From contig JAEUSS010000135.1 in the NCBI GenBank assembly GCA_016788685.1, forward strand, positions 1 to 9,273: DNA of 9,273 bases. The letters are read 5' to 3'. The stretch is from Prolixibacteraceae bacterium. Lineage in GTDB: Bacteria; Bacteroidota; Bacteroidia; Bacteroidales; Prolixibacteraceae. Below are positions 1-5,496 of the stretch, piece by piece (the stretch's first letter is position 1; the number at the start of each line of letters is the position of its first letter). The translations under genes were made by a program, and so were the position numbers. The notes below the pieces were generated by a model that was given only the letters and a program-made list of their open reading frames with translations, was not told the DNA's origin and made no database searches.

Positions 1-260
1 ACATCCGGCTGAAATGCCAGCAAATCCTGCTCACAGAACCTGAAGTTTTTCTGAATAGTCCGGAAATTCATGATAACCGGAACAATGCCCATAAAAGCCA
101 TGTCACGGTAATGTTTCAGCACCGTCATGCCGGCATTCTCCATCAAATCGCCGCCAAAGCCGCGAAACTGAGCCTGCGGATCGAGCAGACTGATTTCTTT
201 GATCAGGTTGGAGGCGTGTAAATCGCCCGAAGCTTCGCCGGCCAAAACATAGTATTTCAT
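1..260 (-). CDS. lpxB: Lipid-A-disaccharide synthase, N-terminal part (runs off left edge)
   Basis: LpxB (glycosyltransferase family 19) condenses UDP-2,3-diacylglucosamine with lipid X to form the lipid A disaccharide at the inner face of the cytoplasmic membrane. Only about the first 86 codons are present; the usual length is roughly 370-390 residues, so the rest lies left of the window. The start is the ATG at 258-260, giving MKYYVLAGEASGDLHASNLI. The GEASGDLHA segment at residues 8-16 is the family's N-terminal signature, and a later FRGFGGD stretch (about residues 32-38) matches the conserved G-G-x-x-M region that follows it. The gene is last in a minus-strand series after surE and a small membrane protein, separated from the latter by 77 bases containing TTACGGG repeats. 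No clear promoter of its own is visible, so cotranscription with surE is inferred. The presence of lpxB agrees with an outer-membrane-bearing organism. Confidence 0.9.
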   Translation of the reverse strand, partial: MKYYVLAGEASGDLHASNLIKEISLLDPQAQFRGFGGDLMENAGMTVLKHYRDMAFMGIVPVIMNFRTIQKNFRFCEQDLLAFQPD

Positions 261-270
261 GTAGTATCAA

Positions 271-324
271 ATTACGGGTTACGGGTTACGGATTACGGGC
301 TTGGTTACCCGGCAACTCGTAACC
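271..324. repeat. TTACGGG tandem heptamer repeat with inverted GGTTAC/GTAACC arm
   Basis: Four consecutive heptamers run from 272 to 299: TTACGGG, TTACGGG, TTACGGA, TTACGGG. They are followed at 303-324 by GGTTACC and, ten bases later, GTAACC, so the segment GGTTAC (303-308) can pair with GTAACC (319-324). The GTAACC arm can also pair with GGTTAC inside the heptamer block (284-289). The patch lies wholly between the 98-residue gene and lpxB, and the last heptamer-free bases end about 10 bases before the lpxB start. A role as a spacer, hairpin or dispersed intergenic repeat is possible; none is shown by the sequence. Confidence 0.75.
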
Positions 325-337
325 AGCAATATTATAT

Positions 338-634
338 TCAAATCAGTTTGGCAAACAATACCGCAAAAGCGTATATAAATGTGGCCATAATAACACCACG
401 GGCCGCCATATCGTATTTCATCCGGTAGAACAAAAAAAACAGAGCCAGGTTGGGAAACACGCAAAGGCTCAGCAGCTTCAGGAATATTTTCATCGTCCAG
501 ACATTCTTCAGGTAAACCATGAATTCCATCTCGCTGTACTTCACCAGGTAAATGAGCAGAAAGATGATTAGCGGGGCGATGATTCCAGGCAACCAGCCAG
601 TCAGGATACGGTCGTAACGGTTTCGTTTGCGCAT
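338..634 (-). CDS. Small membrane protein of unknown function between surE and lpxB
   Basis: This 98-residue protein has a basic N-terminus (MRKRNRYDR) and three predicted membrane segments at about residues 14-31, 49-69 and 77-96, with little soluble sequence between them. I recognise no named domain or catalytic motif. The ATG at 632-634 lies nine bases after the surE stop codon, so the two genes are almost certainly cotranscribed and possibly translationally coupled. It sits between surE and lpxB, and a similar small membrane protein in this position is, from memory, common in Bacteroidota. The genuine-gene call rests on tight spacing, strand agreement and a coherent hydrophobic pattern. 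A role in envelope assembly is only a guess from the lpxB neighbour. Confidence 0.75.
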   Translation of the reverse strand: MRKRNRYDRILTGWLPGIIAPLIIFLLIYLVKYSEMEFMVYLKNVWTMKIFLKLLSLCVFPNLALFFLFYRMKYDMAARGVIMATFIYAFAVLFAKLI

Positions 635-643
635 CGGGTTGTT

Positions 644-1405
644 TTAAAATCTCCAGTTTTTCATGCTTTCGAAAGTCTGATAACAGGTCATGTCTGCATT
701 AACCGGAACCACCGACACATATCCATTTTCGAGGGCTGTCATATCGGTATCAAGCACATCTTCCTCAAAGTTTTTAAAGTAGCCGGCCATCCAGTAATAG
801 TCGCGTTTATGCGGATCTGTGCGCTTGTCGTATTCTTCCACCCATTTGCCCGAAGTTTGGCGACACACTTTGGTGCCTTTGATGTCTCCCTTCGGAATGT
901 TTACATTCAGGCATACAAAAGGAGGCAGCCCGTTTTCGGCCACCTGCTGAAATACCCTGGCAACATATATCTTTGCTCTGGAGAAGTCGGCTTCCGGGTC
1001 ATAATCGTTCAGCGAAAACCCGATGGACGGAATACCGTGGATGCAACCTTCCAACGCGCCGCCCATAGTACCCGAATATACAACACTGATGGAGGTATTG
1101 GAGCCGTGATTAATGCCCGAGACCACAAAATCGGGGTAACGATCGAGCAACTGGTTAAACGCCAGCTTTACACAGTCAACCGGAGTACCGGTACATTTGT
1201 AAACCTGATAACCTTCCTCATCAATTATTTTGGTAACCCGAATGGGATGATCGACTGTTATTGCGTTAGACATTCCCGACCGATGACTGTCGGGGGCAAC
1301 AACAACCACATCACCAAACAGGCGCATCACCTCGGTGAGTTCCTTTATTCCCTTGGCGGTAACACCATCATCGTTGGTGATTAAAATCAATGGACGCTCG
1401 CTCAT
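644..1405 (-). CDS. surE: 5'/3'-nucleotidase SurE
   Basis: SurE is a cytoplasmic, divalent-metal-dependent phosphatase that removes phosphate from nucleoside monophosphates and is linked to stationary-phase and stress survival. The 253-residue length fits the family (about 245-265). The N-terminal signature ITNDDG is at residues 9-14, with metal ligands D12 and D13. S43 in RSGMSNAIT and N99 in SGINHGSN complete the four-residue metal site known from characterised SurE proteins. The conserved CTGTPVDCVKLA stretch is at 71-82. The start ATG at 1403-1405 lies about 20 bases downstream of a consensus Bacteroidota -7 element, which supports this start. It is first in the surE - 98-residue protein - lpxB series. 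Nothing in the sequence looks truncated or unusual. Confidence 0.96.
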   Translation of the reverse strand: MSERPLILITNDDGVTAKGIKELTEVMRLFGDVVVVAPDSHRSGMSNAITVDHPIRVTKIIDEEGYQVYKCTGTPVDCVKLAFNQLLDRYPDFVVSGINHGSNTSISVVYSGTMGGALEGCIHGIPSIGFSLNDYDPEADFSRAKIYVARVFQQVAENGLPPFVCLNVNIPKGDIKGTKVCRQTSGKWVEEYDKRTDPHKRDYYWMAGYFKNFEEDVLDTDMTALENGYVSVVPVNADMTCYQTFESMKNWRF

Positions 1406-1426
1406 ATCATATTTTTTGAATGCTCA

Positions 1427-1434
1427 CAAAGATA
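1427..1434 (-). promoter_or_regulatory. Promoter -7 element of the surE operon
   Basis: On the minus strand this reads TATCTTTG, an exact match to the Bacteroidota -7 consensus TAnnTTTG. It lies 21 bases before the surE ATG, which places the likely transcription start about 15 bases from the start codon. A TTTTG lies upstream (1450-1454), but its spacing of 15 bases is shorter than the usual 19-21, so the -33 element is uncertain. Confidence 0.6.
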
Positions 1435-1576
1435 AATGAATGTAACGGACAAAATCCCCTTACGCCTACATTTCAGCAAAAATTTGAGAATGTCCGTACA
1501 AACGACACCCGGCTACGTATCGCGCCGGAATTCCAGACCACGAGAGTGAGCGCCCCGCAGCCCAAGCGGGTCGGGT

Positions 1577-2371
1577 TTAATTTCTTAGCGACACCAGAAT
1601 CTCGTCGCCGGTGTTCCATTTGCGCGAAATCTGGCAGTACTCTCCCGGGCGGGCCACATATTTCACATTGCCGTGAGTAACTGTTGGATTTACTGCTGAA
1701 GAAGGTATACGAATGAAAACATCGAGGTAGCGTTTGTCTGTGCTCTCGCATTTCAGAAGAATGGTATTGGTTGCCGGATAGCTGGTTTCCTGAATCAGCT
1801 TTACAGTGCCACCGGTGGTGTGCGCGTGAGTCAGACTCGAAGAGCCGGGCAGGTTGATAAAAATCTGGTCGTCGATGTGCGTATAAATTACCGACTTTAA
1901 CTGCGCCCCGGTCAGCACCGGCATTGAAGAGCTGTATAACAAGTCCTCAACCGCGTCGGCAAACCTGACTTCGCCCGACAGTTTCAGCAGCCCGATATTC
2001 AGTTGCGCCCAGGCCTGCAAATCTGTTGCAGTACTGTCGCCCGCCGACAGCGGCGTGCGGCCAGTTGCGATGGCATTGCTCCTGAAATCTTCCCAACCAG
2101 TCAGAAATGCCTGCCAGTTGCCGGGATTTTGGTTTTCGCGAAGCGTTGCTGCCTCCTGAATCAACCGAGCCAGTTTCGCGCTCCCTGCAGCGAATGTCTG
2201 AGTTTGGGCAGCCGAGTCGGCCAGTAGCCTTTCGGCGAGCAGAGTATCGACAACAACCTGTTTTTCAGGAAAAGACTGCAAATTCACAACAGTCAGACGG
2301 GCCTCATCTGTTCCGCACGACGAGGCTAAGGCAGCAAAAACAAAGATCAGTATCTGTTTGGTAAACTTCAT
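1577..2371 (-). CDS. Lipoprotein with shortened, probably non-catalytic GH127-like (DUF1680) C-terminal region
   Basis: The 264-residue product starts with a lipoprotein signal peptide (MKFTKQILIFVFAALASSC) with C19 as the probable lipidated cysteine. The following G-T-D-E is acidic, as in Bacteroidota surface-export signals, so an outer-membrane surface location is possible. Residues 25-115 are mainly helical and unrecognised. From residue 117 on the sequence resembles the end of GH127 beta-L-arabinofuranosidase-type proteins: FADAVEDLLYSS (137-148, compare YADxxERxLYN), DQIFINLPGSSS (168-179), an IQETSYPATNTILLKC stretch (193-208), FIRIPSSAV (219-227) and PGEYCQISRKWNTGDEI (242-258). Full family members have about 600-700 residues. 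There is no room here for a complete (alpha/alpha)6 barrel, and neither the E-x-C nor the CC pair that binds zinc in GH127 is seen. A binding or vestigial role is inferred. The gene is divergent from the MATE leader region. Family assignment is from remembered motifs only. Confidence 0.7.
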   Translation of the reverse strand: MKFTKQILIFVFAALASSCGTDEARLTVVNLQSFPEKQVVVDTLLAERLLADSAAQTQTFAAGSAKLARLIQEAATLRENQNPGNWQAFLTGWEDFRSNAIATGRTPLSAGDSTATDLQAWAQLNIGLLKLSGEVRFADAVEDLLYSSSMPVLTGAQLKSVIYTHIDDQIFINLPGSSSLTHAHTTGGTVKLIQETSYPATNTILLKCESTDKRYLDVFIRIPSSAVNPTVTHGNVKYVARPGEYCQISRKWNTGDEILVSLRN

Positions 2372-2444
2372 TTCATTCGTTATTATTTATTTCTCCTGAA
2401 ACATTTTTATCGTTAACAGGTTCAAATATGTGCATCAAATAGCT

Positions 2445-2452
2445 TATATTTG
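2445..2452 (+). promoter_or_regulatory. Promoter -7 element for the MATE leader transcript
   Basis: TATATTTG matches the Bacteroidota -7 consensus TAnnTTTG exactly. Transcription would begin near 2458-2460, about 18 bases before the leader ORF and about 140 bases before the transporter start. No convincing TTTG -33 element is seen at the expected distance, so the call rests on the -7 box and on the position upstream of a plus-strand gene. Confidence 0.5.
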
Positions 2453-2476
2453 TCGCATTCAAAAAAGACCGAAATT

Positions 2477-2524
2477 ATGAAAATTACTTCTCCGTCGGCG
2501 GTCTGTTATTCCGCAATCTGCTAA
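2477..2524 (+). CDS. Candidate 15-residue leader peptide upstream of MATE transporter
   Basis: An ATG at 2477 opens a 15-codon frame, MKITSPSAVCYSAIC, ending with TAA at 2522-2524. It starts about 18 bases after the predicted transcription start, and its 3' end lies inside the 5' side of a terminator-like hairpin (2515-2548), so a ribosome translating it would cover or free that arm. Two cysteine codons (10 and 15) and a tyrosine codon lie in its last third, but no run of a single amino acid is present, so the signal that might stall a ribosome is not obvious. No such peptide is known to me by name. Evidence is purely positional. A chance short ORF in A/T-rich leader DNA is the main alternative. 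Confidence 0.4.
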   Translation: MKITSPSAVCYSAIC

Positions 2525-2559
2525 TTCCTGAACTTCAGGAATCAGATTCATCGTTTTTT
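2515..2559 (+). terminator. Hairpin plus U-run upstream of MATE gene (candidate attenuator)
   Basis: ATTCCTGAA (2524-2532) and TTCAGGAAT (2534-2542) are a perfect 9-bp inverted repeat around a single C, so in RNA a few central pairs would open as loop. An outer arm, AATCTG (2515-2520) with CAGATT (2543-2548), extends it across a three-base bulge CTA. Six Ts follow at 2554-2559, five bases after the stem. The structure lies after a promoter and a tiny ORF and ends 39 bases before the transporter ATG, the geometry of an intrinsic terminator used as an attenuator. An operator palindrome for a dimeric regulator is the other reading. Confidence 0.5.
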
Positions 2560-2597
2560 CCAAACTATTTTTTTTAACACATAAATCTATTTTTATC

Positions 2598-4035
2598 ATG
2601 TCTGATAAAAACACTATGTCATTTTTTTCCAGACTTAAAACTATTCAATGGCGGGAAGTATGGACAGACATCAAAGAGGCCATTGCCGGCAGCGACCGGG
2701 ATTTCACCAGCGACAGCATCGGGAAAGCCTTGTTCATCCTTTCGGTGCCCATGGTGATTGAAATGATCATGGAATCGGTATTTGCCATCGTTGACATCTT
2801 CTTCGTCGCTCAACTAGGTGCCGATGCCGTGGCAACCGTAGGAATAACAGAATCGAGCATGACCATCGTATATGCCATCGGAATGGGACTGAGCACCGCC
2901 ACAACCGCTTTGGTGGCCCGAAGAATCGGAGAGAAAAAAAAACGAAAAAGCCGGGATTGCCGCGTTTCAGGCTATTGTTTCAGGGCTCGTCATTTCGTTA
3001 CTCATTTCAATTCCGGGTATTATTTATGCCAAAGAGTTCCTGATCCTGATGGGCGCTTCCGAAGAAATGGCCGAAGCCGGCTATCTTTATCCGGCAGTGA
3101 TGTTTGGCGGAAACGCCGTCATCATGCTCCTTTTCATCATCAACGCCGTTTTCCGGAGTTCGGGCGATGCTGCAGTTTCGATGCGCGTTTTACTGCTTGG
3201 GAACTTGTTGAACATCATACTTGATCCCCTGCTTATCTTTGGCATCGGGCCATTCCCCGAACTCGGGCTGATGGGCGCCGCCATTGCCACCACCATCGGG
3301 CGCGGACTGGCCGTATGCTACCAGTTCTACCTGCTGTTTAAAGGGCACAAACGCATCCGGCTCGAACTTCGCCATCTCCAGATCAAACTCAAGGTGATGG
3401 GTCAATTATTCAAACTCTCGGCCGGAGGAATTTTGCAGTATATTATCGCCACCTCAAGCTGGATAGCCCTTTACCGGATCATTGCCGAGCTGGGTTCTGA
3501 AGCAATGGCCGGGTATACCATTGCCATCCGCATCGTGGTTTTTGTATTGCTGCCTTCGTGGGGGCTCAGCAATGCTGCATCAACGCTGGTTGGACAGAAT
3601 CTGGGCGCAAAAAAACCCGAACGGGCAGAACGTACAGTCTGGATTACAGCCATTGCCAACATGATCTTGCTGGGCTTAATAGGTTTGGTTCTCGTCATCG
3701 CTCCCGAACCTTTCATCCGGCTGTTTATCGACACCCCAAGCGTTGTTGAAAACGGCGCCCGGGCTCTCCGCATCATCAGCTGCGGCTTTGTATTTTATGC
3801 CCTCGGGATGGTGCTGACCCAAGGCTTTAACGGAAGCGGCGACACGGCAACGCCCATGCGCATCAATCTGTTCTGTTTTTGGCTGTTCGAAATTCCGCTG
3901 GCATATTTACTCGCAATTGTTCTTGATATGCAAATTCACGGAATCGGCATCGCTATCGTTGCTGCCGAATCGGCGCTTACATTAATGGCCTGGCACTTCT
4001 TCCGGAAGGGTAAATGGAAACAGATGAACGTATAA
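2598..4035 (+). CDS. MATE-family multidrug efflux transporter, split by a one-base frameshift
   Basis: MATE proteins export cationic drugs and metabolites across the cytoplasmic membrane using sodium or proton gradients. The reading frame from ATG 2598 encodes the N-terminal 112 residues, including the first membrane segments ([17 protein letters not shown], about 44-60, then a [10 protein letters not shown] turn). It then meets A9 at 2934-2942. With eight As the frame would continue as [13 protein letters not shown], the normal MATE sequence, to the stop at 4033-4035. The repaired protein would be 478 residues, the usual full length, with both MatE halves. As written, the first frame runs on out of register to 3224. 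The second half keeps an intact, unmutated frame, so the lesion is recent, a sequencing error, or tolerated through slippage. It has its own leader region and a terminator. The substrate cannot be told. Confidence 0.88.
2934..2942 (+). other. A9 homopolymer at the MATE frameshift
   Basis: Nine consecutive As directly follow GAG of codon 112 and precede CGAAAAAGCC. Upstream codons begin at positions divisible by three, and the conserved downstream frame is shifted by one base, so this tract has one base too many for continuous MATE coding. Tracts of this length are prone to replication slippage, RNA polymerase slippage and base-calling error. Confidence 0.85.
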
Positions 4036-4039
4036 AACC

Positions 4040-4080
4040 GCCGGGGAAGAATCAGGAATCCCTTCCCCGGCAAGTATTTT
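4040..4080 (+). terminator. Intrinsic terminator after the MATE gene
   Basis: GCCGGGGAAG (4040-4049) and CTTCCCCGGC (4062-4071) form a perfect, G/C-rich 10-bp stem with a 12-base loop, starting four bases after the MATE stop codon. The following AAGTATTTT is only partly U-rich, so termination strength is uncertain, but the placement is typical. Confidence 0.8.
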
Positions 4081-4084
4081 AACA

Positions 4085-4098
4085 CCTGAAAATTCAGG
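4085..4098. repeat. CCTGAA-AA-TTCAGG palindrome
   Basis: A perfect 6-bp inverted repeat with a two-base centre lies between the MATE terminator and yccF. A related element, TTCAGGCTGAA, follows at about 4122-4132. The same half-sites occur as CCTGAA-C-TTCAGG inside the hairpin upstream of MATE (2527-2539). It could be a regulator half-site pair or a chance palindrome; nothing further supports either. Confidence 0.3.
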
Positions 4099-4175
4099 CA
4101 CGGGAAAACGTACACAAAAAACTTCAGGCTGAAAAACAGATGACGGTTTACGCCGGCATGAGCAGGTAAAGGCGA

Positions 4176-4203
4176 TTGAATCGGGTATAATATCGTATAT
4201 TTA
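4176..4203 (+). promoter_or_regulatory. Candidate promoter of the yccF gene
   Basis: TTG at 4176-4178 and TATATTTA at 4196-4203 lie 17 bases apart; the second matches the Bacteroidota TAnnTTTG element at all but the last base. Transcription would start near 4210. This excludes the upstream in-frame ATG at 4203 and favours the ATG at 4227 as the start of yccF. Confidence 0.4.
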
Positions 4204-4226
4204 TGCTGAATTTAAAATCCGATTCG

Positions 4227-4601
4227 ATGAGTACCCTTGGAAATTTAATCTGGCTGGTTTTCGGCGGCTTCCTGGTCTTTCTGGAATATATGGTCGCAGG
4301 CTTTTTATTGTGTCTGACCATCATCGGCATACCGTTCGGGCTTCAGGCCTTTAAGCTGGCCATCCTCGCGCTGTGGCCATTCGGTAAAACGATCGGTTAT
4401 TCGGCATCGGCGCCGGGATGCCTGTCGACCATTATGAATCTGATCTGGCTGTTGATCGGGGGAATCTGGATCGCGCTGACCCATTTTGTGTTCGGCATCC
4501 TGCTGGGTATCACCATCGTTGGTATTCCCTGGGCCAAACAACACTTCAAACTGGTGTCGCTGGCCCTGACTCCGTTCGGACGCGAAATCAGGGACAACTA
4601 A
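4227..4601 (+). CDS. YccF-domain inner membrane protein (two tandem YccF repeats)
   Basis: This is a 124-residue membrane protein when started at ATG 4227, giving MSTLGNLIWLVFGGFL, the usual N-terminus of YccF (DUF307) proteins. An in-frame ATG at 4203 would add eight residues not expected in the family and overlaps the likely promoter. Two similar halves are visible: NLIWLVFGGF, then TIIGIPFGLQAFKLA and PFGKTI in the first, and NLIWLLIGGI, then TIVGIPWAKQHFKL and PFGREI in the second. Each half carries a hydrophobic pair followed by the G-I-P-[FW] turn. The molecular function of YccF is unknown. It stands alone between the MATE terminator and a convergent cysH gene, with no evident functional partner. 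Confidence 0.88.
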   Translation: MSTLGNLIWLVFGGFLVFLEYMVAGFLLCLTIIGIPFGLQAFKLAILALWPFGKTIGYSASAPGCLSTIMNLIWLLIGGIWIALTHFVFGILLGITIVGIPWAKQHFKLVSLALTPFGREIRDN

Positions 4602-4604
4602 CAT

Positions 4605-4679
4605 CTGTATTCCGGCCACTGCTTTATACACCCGGCTGCGCCAGCCCCTGAAACGGGCCGGCGGCAGGCAGTATACAGT
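4605..4679. terminator. Imperfect hairpin between convergent yccF and cysH
   Basis: CTGCGCCAGCCC (4636-4647) can pair with GGGCCGGCGGCAG (4655-4667), with one bulge and one mismatch, around a seven-base loop. An outer arm TATAC (4625-4629) with GTATA (4671-4675), and ACTG (4618-4621) with CAGT (4676-4679), lengthen it. It occupies the gap between two convergent genes, where a bidirectional terminator is expected, but no good U-run is present on either strand. Confidence 0.4.
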
Positions 4680-4692
4680 GCCGAAAGGCAGC

Positions 4693-5406
4693 TTACTCGT
4701 CGTGAGTATGCAGTCCGCATTCTTTTTTCGAGTTATTCTCCCACCACCATCTTCCGGCGCGGAAATCTTCACCGGGCTGAATGGCGCGTGTGCAAGGCGC
4801 GCAGCCGATGCTGACGAAACCACGGTCGTGCAAAACGTTGTACGGAACATTGTTTTCGCGCACATACTTCTGGCAATCTTCGAGCGACCAATGCAGCAAC
4901 GGATTACATTTGATAAGTTTAAATCCGGCATCCCAGACGAAGAAATCCAGGTCGTGCCGGTTCTCCGACTGCGAAGCGCGCAGCCCGGTAATCCAGCATT
5001 CCATCCCTTCCAGTGCACGGGTCAGAGGTTCCACCTTGCGGATATTACAGCATTGCTTCCGGTTTTCGGCCGACTGGTAAAAGCTCAGGGGGCCTTTTTC
5101 GGTAACCATCTTTTCCACCGCATCGTTTTTCGGAAAAAAAACATGAATGGTTTTTCCATACTTGTCGATGGTGCGGTTAAAAACTTTGTAGGTTTCTTCA
5201 AACAGACGTCCGGTGTCGAGCGTAACCACTTTAATGTCTATATCATTACTGAATATCAGGTCGGTGATTACCTGATCCTCAATTCCGAGGCTGGTTGTAA
5301 AAACCACTTTCCCGGGAAACTGTTTCGCCACCCGTCCGAGCATGCCTGCCAGGTTGGCGGCGGCGGCCTGTTTATTTAAATCTGCAACCAAATTCTGATC
5401 AACCAT
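4693..5406 (-). CDS. cysH: Assimilatory APS/PAPS reductase, [4Fe-4S] type (CysH)
   Basis: CysH reduces adenylyl sulfate (or its 3'-phospho form) to sulfite with thioredoxin electrons in cytoplasmic sulfate assimilation. The 237-residue product starts at ATG 5404-5406 (MVDQNLVADLNKQ). The frame stays open further upstream to 5775, but that part is antisense to the methyltransferase gene and unrelated to CysH. TTSLGIEDQVITDL at 37-50 and LDTGRLFEETY at 63-73 mark the nucleotide-binding fold. C119-C120 and C202-x-x-C205 are the CC...CxxC ligands of a [4Fe-4S] cluster, which points to APS as the likely substrate. C230 in ECGLH near the C-terminus is the catalytic cysteine. All key residues are present. 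Other sulfate assimilation genes (cysD, cysN) are not in the window. It is divergent from the methyltransferase gene and convergent with yccF. Confidence 0.95.
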   Translation of the reverse strand: MVDQNLVADLNKQAAAANLAGMLGRVAKQFPGKVVFTTSLGIEDQVITDLIFSNDIDIKVVTLDTGRLFEETYKVFNRTIDKYGKTIHVFFPKNDAVEKMVTEKGPLSFYQSAENRKQCCNIRKVEPLTRALEGMECWITGLRASQSENRHDLDFFVWDAGFKLIKCNPLLHWSLEDCQKYVRENNVPYNVLHDRGFVSIGCAPCTRAIQPGEDFRAGRWWWENNSKKECGLHTHDE

Positions 5407-5411
5407 AGCGA

Positions 5412-5443
5412 TTTGTTTTTTATTCTCAATCCGTTTATCTTGC
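5412..5443 (+). promoter_or_regulatory. Candidate promoter of the rRNA methyltransferase gene
   Basis: TTTG at 5412-5415 and TATCTTGC at 5436-5443 are separated by 20 bases. This is the spacing of Bacteroidota -33/-7 promoters, and the -7 box is one T short of the common TATCTTTGC form. Transcription would start near 5449, which would place any start codon for the methyltransferase downstream of that point. The element begins six bases from the cysH start codon. Confidence 0.45.
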
Positions 5444-5496
5444 CGGCAAATATTCAAAAGAAAACTCAGAAAACCATCGAAAAGACTTCCGAAATA

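Noticed and set aside
272..324. Reading the TTACGGG heptamers as a telomere-like or CRISPR array
   Set aside because: Only four contiguous units with no spacers, located between two chromosomal genes; the unit is shorter than any CRISPR repeat.
809..1384. Plus-strand 191-codon frame antisense to surE
   Set aside because: It lies entirely within a clear surE gene, has no recognisable domain, and follows from the codon bias of the opposite strand.
1553..1569. CCCGC/GCGGG hairpin after the lipoprotein gene
   Set aside because: Only a 5-bp stem with a seven-base loop and no U-run on the minus strand; too weak to call a terminator.
1420..1751. Short frames on both strands between surE and the lipoprotein gene
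   Set aside because: Both overlap the lipoprotein 3' end out of frame and have no domain or hydrophobic pattern; the gap itself (1406-1576) shows only the surE promoter.
3087..3776. Minus-strand frames inside the MATE gene
   Set aside because: They are Met-, Pro- and Ser-rich shadows of a hydrophobic transporter and match no domain.
4203..4226. ATG at 4203 as the yccF start
   Set aside because: It would add eight atypical residues and overlaps the likely -7 box; MSTLGNLIW at 4227 is the family N-terminus.
4305..5018. Minus-strand 237-codon frame across yccF and cysH
   Set aside because: It overlaps two well-supported genes in other frames, and its composition (Arg, Pro, Ser and Cys rich) is that of a shadow frame.
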